A program made the translations under genes and the position numbers. A stretch of 64,000 bases of DNA, from assembly GCA_036389815.1 (NCBI GenBank), contig DASVWB010000277.1:1-64000 (forward strand), in the 5' to 3' direction. This stretch comes from QHXN01 sp036389815 (lineage in GTDB: Bacteria; Acidobacteriota; Blastocatellia; Pyrinomonadales; Pyrinomonadaceae). The notes under the pieces were generated by a model. It made no database searches, had not been told where the DNA came from, and saw only the letters and a program-made list of their open reading frames with translations. Numbering within the stretch: the stretch's first letter is position 1; the number at the start of each line of letters is the position of its first letter. Shown here piece after piece: positions 57,944-64,000 of the stretch.

Positions 57944-59595
57944 ACTCTCTCCTCGCCTTCCCCCGGGGGGTGAACCACGGAACTTTCGCCGACGGCCGCC
58001 GCCGCAAGGTCGACACCCCACTCGTAATTTCCGCGCCGGAAGTTCCAGGCCGTCGCCGGCGGGTGGATGTTCGCCGAGATCTGCTGCCCGAGGTGGAAGG
58101 CCAGCGACACCGGGCCCGCGTAGAACAGGTGAAGGCGGCGGCAGGCCGTGGCCTGCTGCGCGATCGTATCGATGACCCGCCGGAACACGCGCCCGTAGGC
58201 GCGCGTCTGCTCTTCGCTCTTAATTATCCCCCGCTCGGGCTGGGGCACATTCAAATCCACTTCGAGCGCCGGGGAGGGTACGACCGCGCGGGTCGGCGCC
58301 GCGTTCACCTGGTAGCTCACCGACACCCGCACCACGGCGTCGCCCGGGCGGTTAACCCTCCTCTTCGGCAGGCCGCTCACTTCGAGCGGCGGGAATTCCG
58401 CGTCGTCGGCTTCGGGCCACGCCCAAGTGCCCGGGCCGGAGTCGGGGTGGAAGTCAAACATCCGCACCCGCTGGCGATCCGTGACCAGGTGGCCGGCGAG
58501 GACGGCCAGGGGTATGTGCGGGATCCCGTGAAAGACCATCTCTGCGTCGCCGCGGCGCGCGAGCGCCCCGAACAGGACGCCCTGAGGGTCGACCACGCGC
58601 CGCACGGCTTCTTCCGGGTCGGCGAGCACGTCGACGCGCACGAGGTCTGTGAAATCGAGCGAGACGGTCTCGATGTCGCGCCCCTTCAGGTCGCCACCGA
58701 AGGCGCCGAGAATCTCGTCGGGGGCGATGGGCCTGAGCGACTGGGCGCGCACGACCAGGAGCGGAGAGGTCTTGCCCTCCTGGGGCTTGGCCTCCAGGGG
58801 CGAGATGGGTCGCGAGCGGAGCAGCCCTACGGTGAACGCGGCCGCCGCGTTGGCGCCGTACGGCTGCCAGTCGTCGTTCTTGTGTTCGTCGGCGAAGTCG
58901 CAGACGCCCCGGATTTCGAGAAACGCCGGCTGCGGGTTGTTGTTGAGGGCCGCCCTCGCGACCCCGGCACCCTCCATCGCCACGGCTATTATTCTCGGAT
59001 TTTCGTTGAGGAGTTTGGGCAGCGTCTTCCTGTCGGCGATGACCTTCTCCCCGGCGGCGATCACACCGAAATGGGCATCCGGCAGCGACGCTTCGGGCGC
59101 GGCCGCGCCGGGGTGGTCGACCCCGATCTCCCCCTTCCACTCGCTCGCCTCGTAGGCCTGGGCCCGGCCGTAGAGCAGGCGGTCGGTCGTGAACTGTTGC
59201 GGACGCCGCTGCTCTCCTTTAGGCGTGCGCTTCGCCAACTCGTAGTAGTAGCAGGACTCCGCCACGACGACGTCGCCCAGCCCGACTTTTCCGGGCACGC
59301 CGCCCGCGATGCCGACCATGAGTACGTGCTCAGGCTGCCAGCGCTGAATGAGCCTCGTCGTCGCCACGGCCGCCTCGTCGTTGCCCATCCCGATTAGCAT
59401 CACTACGACGACCGTGTAGCGCTCGCCGGAGCCGGGGATGCTGACGTGCCCGTAGTAATAAGTGAGCGGCTCGTTGTCCTCCTGGACCAACTCGTACCCC
59501 GGGTCGAGACGCCTCAGCACCGCGTCGCGCTCGAGCTTGAGCGCGGTGATAACGGCGAAATCGACGGGGCCGCTCTTTACTCCGGTGGCAGGCAT
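57940..59595 (-). CDS. CBASS effector: nucleoside phosphorylase domain fused to SAVED
   Basis: This 551-residue protein is the first gene of the operon. Residues 10-260 are a purine nucleoside phosphorylase/nucleosidase fold (VDFAVITALKLERDAVL, VLMVGIAGGVPGKV, IAVAMEGAGVARAA, FLEIRGVCDFAD). Residues 280-545 look like a SAVED sensor (VSLDFTDLV, LEVDLNVPQPERGI, RLHLFYAGPVSLAFHLGQQI, with the last pair typical of SAVED). It corresponds to the phosphorylase-SAVED class of CBASS effectors (Cap17-like). Cyclic nucleotide binding to SAVED presumably activates nucleoside or NAD-like substrate cleavage; the substrate is not known. Confidence 0.9.
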   Translation of the reverse strand: MPATGVKSGPVDFAVITALKLERDAVLRRLDPGYELVQEDNEPLTYYYGHVSIPGSGERYTVVVVMLIGMGNDEAAVATTRLIQRWQPEHVLMVGIAGGVPGKVGLGDVVVAESCYYYELAKRTPKGEQRRPQQFTTDRLLYGRAQAYEASEWKGEIGVDHPGAAAPEASLPDAHFGVIAAGEKVIADRKTLPKLLNENPRIIAVAMEGAGVARAALNNNPQPAFLEIRGVCDFADEHKNDDWQPYGANAAAAFTVGLLRSRPISPLEAKPQEGKTSPLLVVRAQSLRPIAPDEILGAFGGDLKGRDIETVSLDFTDLVRVDVLADPEEAVRRVVDPQGVLFGALARRGDAEMVFHGIPHIPLAVLAGHLVTDRQRVRMFDFHPDSGPGTWAWPEADDAEFPPLEVSGLPKRRVNRPGDAVVRVSVSYQVNAAPTRAVVPSPALEVDLNVPQPERGIIKSEEQTRAYGRVFRRVIDTIAQQATACRRLHLFYAGPVSLAFHLGQQISANIHPPATAWNFRRGNYEWGVDLAAAAVGESSVVHPPGEGEERV

Positions 59596-59910
59596 AAGAC
59601 TCTCTTAAAGTAACGAGCGCGGGGACCGAGAGGGAGGCCTTCTGAGCCGCCCACCCCGGGAAGACTCCGCCGCGCTACGTAGTCGCTTTACTTTTCGTCC
59701 GATCTATTTATGCAAAACGTTCGTCACTCGTTTAGACAGCCCTCGACTCGTTAGCAGCACACCCAAGGGGTGCTAAAAAATCACCGGTATCATCCCTTAT
59801 GTTGCGCCGGCCAACGGCAATGGCGCCCACAGCTTCTGTTCGGGCATAACGGCCGTTCGAACCTTAAATGACCGGCAACGTTTCCGGCCTGACGATGCAC
59901 ACTTAGAGCC
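59596..59910. promoter_or_regulatory. Upstream region of the CBASS operon, with diverged iteron-like copy
   Basis: No gene lies here. At 59696-59703 is CGTCCGAT and at 59709-59720 TATGCAAAACGT. The first is also in cluster A (45303-45310) and the second resembles TATGCGAAACGT of cluster B. The site lies about 100-125 bp before the effector start codon, so it may be an operator shared with the iterons or a diverged iteron. A moderate ribosome site, AAGAGAG, precedes ATG 59595. Confidence 0.4.
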
Positions 59911-59945
59911 GGCGGGGGCGACCGGCGTCACGGGTCGCCCCCGCC
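59911..59945 (-). terminator. 13-bp hairpin after the KGDGHR-type gene
   Basis: GGCGGGGGCGACC (59911-59923) pairs perfectly with GGTCGCCCCCGCC (59933-59945) around a 9-nt loop. It begins 9 bp after the stop of the small gene on the minus strand. There is no T tract. Confidence 0.6.
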
Positions 59946-59954
59946 TCTCAGCAA

Positions 59955-60128
59955 CTACTTCTCCTTGCGCACGCCCTTGAAAGGCTTGCCGTCCTGCTTC
60001 TGGTCCATGAACTTGCCGGTGTTGGCGTCGCGCTTGGTCCAGTTGCCGTTCTGCGGGTTCTGCACCTGCGACCTTTCGCGCACCGCGCCGTTGCGATGGC
60101 CGTCGCCTTTCGGCGGGTTGGTTGCCAT
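59955..60128 (-). CDS. 57-residue KGDGHR-type small protein
   Basis: This encodes 57 residues with a perfect Shine-Dalgarno (AAAGGAGGAG) before the ATG at 60128. It contains NPPKGDGHRNGAVRERSQV, NGNWTKRDANTGKFMDQK and KPFKGVRKEK (C-terminal). The ordering KGDGHR...GAV...RSQ...KRD..TGKFMD...FKGVRKE is a widespread small, basic, probably disordered protein family of unknown function that I recognise by this pattern. The GC3-rich codons and hairpin terminator support a real gene. It stands directly upstream of the CBASS operon and near an ImmA/IrrE gene, which suggests a defence context, not a proven one. Confidence 0.85.
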   Translation of the reverse strand: MATNPPKGDGHRNGAVRERSQVQNPQNGNWTKRDANTGKFMDQKQDGKPFKGVRKEK

Positions 60129-60433
60129 AACGGTTGCTCCTCCTTTCTTCGATAATCCTCAACCGGGCGCCGTCCGCGCGTCTCTTCGGCGACACCGCCT
60201 TTACACGCGCCGCAGGCGAGTAGACATATTTCATCACTAGAGCTTAAATAGATTCCACCCGCCGCTTTGTCGAAGTGAGCTCTTCAAAACCGTAAAACGC
60301 GCCAAGTAAGATTTCGTTACCTGACGCATCATTACTACTCATGCGGTTAGAAAATATTACAACAGACATTTTTTGGCAAGAACTTTTTGTCGCAAAGACA
60401 GAGGCGTTTCATCTCGTCGGGTTATAAGAAAAA

Positions 60434-60468
60434 GAAGCGGGAGCGCGACGGCTCCCGCTTCTCTTTTT
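60434..60468 (-). terminator. Rho-independent terminator after the ImmA/IrrE gene
   Basis: GAAGCGGGAGC (60434-60444) and GCTCCCGCTTC (60451-60461) form an 11-bp stem with a GCGACG loop. T-rich tracts follow on both strands (TTCTTTTTC on the minus strand, TCTTTTT on the plus strand), so it can act in both directions. It stands 77 bp after the XRE-ImmA/IrrE stop. The rest of 60129-60544 shows no gene. Confidence 0.75.
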
Positions 60469-60544
60469 GGAGGACTCTTTAGTAGGGCTTTGGCGGACGT
60501 GCGCCGGGGTGCTTTCTAGACGAAGGCGCCCAGGCGGAAGAGGG

Positions 60545-61732
60545 TCAGGCCTGCACTGCGGCCCCGCTCCTGACTCTCAACTTCTTAACCAACTGCCTCG
60601 TTTCCGGAAGGCCCTTCCCAATAAGGTCGGCCAATTTCTCTAAGGGGATCTTCTCCTGGCGGTAAGCTTCGAGCGCGAGATAAACGTACCTCAGGGGGTA
60701 CTCGGCCGCGTACTTTTCGCCGTCGTCCTGAAGACCCAGCTCTTGGCCCAGTTTGTCCGGGTGGCACTTCGCCAACTCCTCCCTCTGCTCCCTGGTGAGC
60801 CAGTTGAGATTTTGCAGCCGGTAGAGCGCAGCCTGGTAGCTGACGCCGAACGCGCGGTGCAGGTACAGGACGTGGACGACTTGGAGGGAAGATTTCGTGC
60901 GGCGCGTCAGGCCGCGGTCCCAGAGAAAACGCTCGATGCCCGACGCGGGCAGCAGGAACGCGGCGGCGAAGCTATTGGCGCGCACCTCCAGAAACTCGTT
61001 GGACTCTTCGGGGCGGCCTAGCTGCTGCGAAGTGGTGCTGGCGCGGGCCTGCAGCTTTCTGTCGAGGAGGACGTGTGCGTACTCGTGGGCGGCGTTGAAG
61101 GCGAGCCGGTTGCGGTGCTCTTTGCCGTTTATCAGGATGCAGGGCCCGATGGCGCGCCCGTACATGAAGAGTCCGGAGATGCTGCTTTCGTGGAGCTCCC
61201 GGACGAACACCCGAATGCCCTGGCTCTCTAGCAACTCGAAGGCGTTGCGGATCGGGTCGTCGCCTATCCCGAGGCGCCGACGCTCTTCCGAAGCCACCTG
61301 TTCGCCCTGCCTGATTGCCTCCAACTTATTGCGCGGCTCTCCGAAGTTGCTGAAGTCTGGGAGGCGGATCTCCCCCGCTAGGCCGAGCAGGTCCTCCAGT
61401 TGACTGTAGTTGCGACACAGGGTCGCGAACCCGGCAACGACCTCCTGGTCTTCACTGCGCAGCGCCGTGGCCCGGTAGAGGACAGTCAGGGGGTCTTCCG
61501 AATAGTTGAGGTCGAAGTCGTCTTCGAAGAACGCCGAGAGGGGGCAGCGGTAGAGTCTGGCCAGCTTCATCAGCTCCAGGCTGCTGACACCGCGCCTGCC
61601 GGCCTCTATCTGCGAGATGGTCGGGCGGGGGACTTTGAGCTCGGTGGCGACCGCGTCCTGGCTGAAGCCGACACCGGTCCGGGCCAGACGCAGGCGGCGG
61701 GCTAATTCCATCTGGTTGATCGAAGCTGCCAT
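60545..61732 (-). CDS. XRE-ImmA/IrrE regulator with zinc peptidase domain
   Basis: This encodes 395 residues. Residues 8-68 are an XRE helix-turn-helix (LRLARTGVGFSQDAVATELK, then QIEAGRRGVSSLELMKLARLY). Residues 150-270 are an IrrE/ImmA zinc-metallopeptidase domain, with the HExxH motif at His216-Glu217-Tyr-Ala-His220 in FNAAHEYAHVLLD. A C-terminal helical region follows (300-395). Family members cleave repressors to induce mobile-element or stress genes (ImmA in ICEBs1, IrrE in Deinococcus). Here it could control the replicon or the CBASS operon. A bidirectional terminator is downstream. Confidence 0.92.
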   Translation of the reverse strand: MAASINQMELARRLRLARTGVGFSQDAVATELKVPRPTISQIEAGRRGVSSLELMKLARLYRCPLSAFFEDDFDLNYSEDPLTVLYRATALRSEDQEVVAGFATLCRNYSQLEDLLGLAGEIRLPDFSNFGEPRNKLEAIRQGEQVASEERRRLGIGDDPIRNAFELLESQGIRVFVRELHESSISGLFMYGRAIGPCILINGKEHRNRLAFNAAHEYAHVLLDRKLQARASTTSQQLGRPEESNEFLEVRANSFAAAFLLPASGIERFLWDRGLTRRTKSSLQVVHVLYLHRAFGVSYQAALYRLQNLNWLTREQREELAKCHPDKLGQELGLQDDGEKYAAEYPLRYVYLALEAYRQEKIPLEKLADLIGKGLPETRQLVKKLRVRSGAAVQA

Positions 61733-62275
61733 GACGATATCTCTTTCATGCTATGAACATGTCCTCTGAGGCGCGGCGTAACGGGGCTTCGCTTGAGATC
61801 GTGGGGCCGGGCGGTGAACGCTCGACGACACCGCCGCCGAAAAAGCGCCGACGCCCGCTGGCGTAAGGCGTTAAATAGGTCGAGGGGCGGCGGTCGGCGA
61901 AGCCAGGCGGGGCGGTCGGACGTCCTCAACGGCTCTTCTCCTCGGTCTGGAAGTCGCTTCGGGATCGGGGGCGGTCAGTCCGCTTGAGGCGGAAGCTGAT
62001 CGCCTATCCCCGCTGCCCTACGAATTGACCCGGCGGCTAAAGATCGCGTTGTGGTCGTAGAAAATTAAAAGGCCGGCCGGAAAGTATAATGAGACACGTC
62101 GGACTACATTTCAAGCCAAATATTTACAGGGCCGTCGAAACGCGCCCGCCCGCGCGGCCGCGGGCGGCACCCTCGGCGAACCTCGTCGCTCTCCCCGGCG
62201 CGTCCTCGTAAAGGGCCAACCCGACCCCGGTCGGGCACCGGCGGGTCGCGCGTGACGCCCTCCCGCCCGGGCCGC
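61733..62275. other. Gene-free interval between ImmA/IrrE and replication initiator genes
   Basis: These 543 bp have no coding reading frame. The strip 62040-62120 is AT-rich relative to its surroundings (AAAATTAAAAGG, AAATATTTACAGG) and may hold a promoter or an origin-type site next to the initiator's 3' end. No repeats were found. Confidence 0.3.
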
Positions 62276-63853
62276 TCACTCGTCCTCGCCGATCTGCCAG
62301 ACGACCTCCAACTCGGATTTTTTCCCGGCGGCCTCGTTCAGCGCCGCCCGCAAATCCTCGGCGTAGTTGCTGGTCACCCACTCCTTGACTACCTGGCTGG
62401 CGGCGCTGACGACGAGACTCCGCCCGTCGAGCCTGACCGGCGTGATGACGGTTTCGCCGAACCAGGCGGCGAGCACGCGCGGGTTCATCCGCTCAGCGAG
62501 TATGGCCGTGACGCGCGACCACACCGCCGCCGCCCTCTCGTCGGCGCAGGCCGCCGTTGACGCGCGCGCGGGCCCGCCTCCGCCGGGCGGGGCGGCGGGC
62601 GGCTCGCCTTCGTCCTCGGGGCCGTCGAGCAGGTTGGGGTTGACGTAGCCCTTCTCGTGCAGGTCGACCAGCTCGTTGTACGCCCAGCCGCCCCACTTGA
62701 AATCCTTCCCCTTGCCGGCGCTCTCCCGCCTGATCTGCTCGATGCGGTCCGCGATCAGCTCCGCCTCGGCGAGCAGCTCGTCCGGGAGCTTCTTCAGCAC
62801 CGCGGCCGCCGCGTTCGGGTAGGTGCCGAGGGCGGCGAAGCGCTTCTTCAGGTGGGCCCGCCGGTCGACGTTCGTCGGCAGCGGGGGCAGCGGCGCCGGG
62901 CGCGGCGGGGCGAACTTCCTGTTGATCGTCCCCGAGACGTAGCCGGTCGCGCGGTCGTAGCCGTAGGAGGCGAGGTAGTCTGCGCCGCGCAGCTTCTCGA
63001 AGGCGTGCGAGATTTTCTGCCAGCACTGCGAGGGCGCCGCCGTCTTGCGCGAGATGCCGAGGCGCTCGTGTGCCAGTTCCCTGATCTCGAGGCTGAACTC
63101 GAGCCTGCCCTCGTTGGCGAAGTAGTTCAGGACCTCGTAGAGCCGGCTCGCCAAGTTCGACGAGTCGAGCACCCGCAGCACGTTGATGTCGGTCGTGAGC
63201 GAGAGCTCCCCGCCGCGCAGGTCGTTGATGAAGTCCGGGTCGAAGATCACGCGCGTGAAGAGGCGCCCCGACTCCTGCGCGTCGGCCGCCTTCTCGGCCT
63301 GGTGCCGCACCCGGCGCTCGTCCACCTTGTCGTAGCCGATGATCAGGCGGCGGACCCGCTCGCGCTCCCTGACCCTCTTCGCGTCGGTCTGCAGGCTCAT
63401 GCCGCGGTAGGCCGTGTCGAAGTAGCGCGAGATCGCCCCGTCGATGTCGGCGCGGTTCTCCGCGTTGTCGGCCCAGCCGAGCAGTTCGAGGAGTTCGGCC
63501 TTGCGGAACCACACGCTGTTCGTCGTCTCGTCCCGGCCGAAGAGCAGCTTGAGGAGGCTGACGAGGACGTGCGGGTCGCGCCCGCGCGGCAGGCCCATCT
63601 CACTCTTGGTGAACATCTCGAAGCGGCGCTCGACGACCTCGTCGCCCCCGACCTTCTTCTCGGTGATGGTGAAGCCGCGCTCCTTCTCCACCTCGCTCTC
63701 GCCGTAGCCGGAGAGCAGCAGGGCGCTGGGGAACAGCCCGAAGGCGCGGTGCGTCCTGGCGATGGCGCGGCCGTCGCCCGCCTGCGGCGACTCTTCCGCC
63801 TTGCCTTTGGCTCCGACTTTATCTTTCGAGGGTAGTTGCTTCCGGCTACTCAC
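62276..63853 (-). CDS. RPA-type replication initiator with C-terminal DnaA domain I-like segment
   Basis: This encodes 525 residues. The N-terminal 330 residues match the replication initiator protein A family: LLLSGYGESEVEKERGF, DPHVLVSLLKLLFG, SRYFDTAYRGMSLQ, RVRRLIIGYDKVD and NVLRVLDSSNLASRLYEVL. A linker (320-435) is followed by residues 444-521, which resemble DnaA domain I: VWSRVTAILAERMNPRVLAAWF, then VRLDGRSLVVSAASQVVKEWV and LRAALNEAAGKKSELEVVW. DnaA domain I binds DnaB and regulators, so this protein may recruit the helicase itself. It is the only intact initiator in the window; the iteron clusters could be its binding sites. Confidence 0.87.
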   Translation of the reverse strand: MSSRKQLPSKDKVGAKGKAEESPQAGDGRAIARTHRAFGLFPSALLLSGYGESEVEKERGFTITEKKVGGDEVVERRFEMFTKSEMGLPRGRDPHVLVSLLKLLFGRDETTNSVWFRKAELLELLGWADNAENRADIDGAISRYFDTAYRGMSLQTDAKRVRERERVRRLIIGYDKVDERRVRHQAEKAADAQESGRLFTRVIFDPDFINDLRGGELSLTTDINVLRVLDSSNLASRLYEVLNYFANEGRLEFSLEIRELAHERLGISRKTAAPSQCWQKISHAFEKLRGADYLASYGYDRATGYVSGTINRKFAPPRPAPLPPLPTNVDRRAHLKKRFAALGTYPNAAAAVLKKLPDELLAEAELIADRIEQIRRESAGKGKDFKWGGWAYNELVDLHEKGYVNPNLLDGPEDEGEPPAAPPGGGGPARASTAACADERAAAVWSRVTAILAERMNPRVLAAWFGETVITPVRLDGRSLVVSAASQVVKEWVTSNYAEDLRAALNEAAGKKSELEVVWQIGEDE

Positions 63854-64000
63854 TTCGGGCCCCTCCTGGGGAAATCGGCGCGGCGGGTCGGTCGCGGCGG
63901 CGGTCGCCCGCCCGTGCCCACCCCTGTTAGAGATGATCTAAATTAATAAAAACTGGTCTTAAACATCTAATTTAAGGCCCCCGGATCGGCCCCGGTCGTC
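63854..64000 (-). promoter_or_regulatory. Upstream region of the replication initiator gene
   Basis: It runs to the window edge. An AT-rich block at 63925-63978, with TTAGA/TCTAA in inverted order at 63928-63940 and a second ATCTAATTTAA at 63967-63977, is the likely promoter and operator. GGAGG (complement of 63861-63865) near the start may be the ribosome site. Confidence 0.35.

Noticed and set aside
57970..59397. A 475-codon plus-strand frame
   Set aside because: It is antisense to the phosphorylase-SAVED effector, with no ribosome site or known motif.
59797..60237. A 146-codon minus-strand frame
   Set aside because: It overlaps the KGDGHR gene in a different frame. The small gene has the better ribosome site, codon use and family pattern.
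1..64000. CRISPR array, tRNA or rRNA genes
   Set aside because: No regularly spaced direct repeats and no tRNA-like clover or rRNA sequence were seen.

Overview
The window is high-GC bacterial DNA with tightly packed genes, many short ATGA/GTGA/TAATG overlaps and good Shine-Dalgarno sites. No rRNA, tRNA or CRISPR array was seen. The gene style (Crp-like regulators with a C-terminal Cys-Glu-Cys-Tyr signature, many secreted esterases and aldo/keto reductases, a large tyrosine recombinase, RPA-type replication initiators) suggests a soil-type bacterium of the Acidobacteriota kind. That placement is an impression from protein style, not a test. Two related replication initiators (37.4-38.0 kb, truncated; 62.3-63.9 kb, full length) point to a plasmid, megaplasmid or integrated plasmid-like element, at least for the right half.

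Layout. 0-5.4 kb: the 3' part of a helical-repeat protein, a secreted protein, two Crp/Fnr-like regulators and two receiver-domain proteins, one of them degenerate. 5.7-6.8 kb: an IS110-family transposase. 7.0-19.5 kb: an AraC regulator and a same-strand run of three aldo/keto reductases (one with a Tat signal), a flavodoxin lipoprotein, an NTF2-like protein, an SDR, a tannase/feruloyl-esterase-like protein, a cupin-carboxymuconolactone decarboxylase fusion and three alpha/beta hydrolases. This is an oxidoreductase and ester catabolism region. 19.8-25.7 kb: a self-contained molybdenum aldehyde oxidoreductase operon (PaoABC-like, an XdhC-type maturation factor and a MocA-like cytidylyltransferase). 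25.8-32.4 kb: an SDR, a GNAT, a CPA1 antiporter, a frameshifted lipoprotein and an ATP-dependent DNA ligase. 33-35.9 kb: a nuclease-XRE fusion, an unknown gene and an XRE regulator.

36-45 kb is a replication/recombination region. It has a truncated replication initiator, a LexA/UmuD-fold protein without its catalytic dyad, a 1.4-kb gene-poor tract with TTAGTGAA repeats, a LexA-type DNA-binding protein with a perfect palindrome over its promoter, a tyrosine recombinase with an internal XRE-like domain, and a primase-helicase whose Toprim acidic residues are replaced by glycine. 45-50 kb holds small unknown genes, two clusters of an 18-bp iteron-like repeat and a RES/Xre toxin-antitoxin pair.

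The main result is at 52.0-59.6 kb: eight minus-strand genes, with overlaps or a 17-bp gap between neighbours, that form what looks like one composite anti-phage operon. A type III CBASS set (phosphorylase-SAVED effector, CD-NTase, HORMA, TRIP13-like AAA+) is followed by a DEDDh exonuclease and then a short type II CBASS set (patatin effector, second CD-NTase, E2-only protein). It is flanked by a 57-residue KGDGHR-type small protein, an XRE-ImmA/IrrE protease and a replication initiator that ends in a DnaA domain I-like segment.
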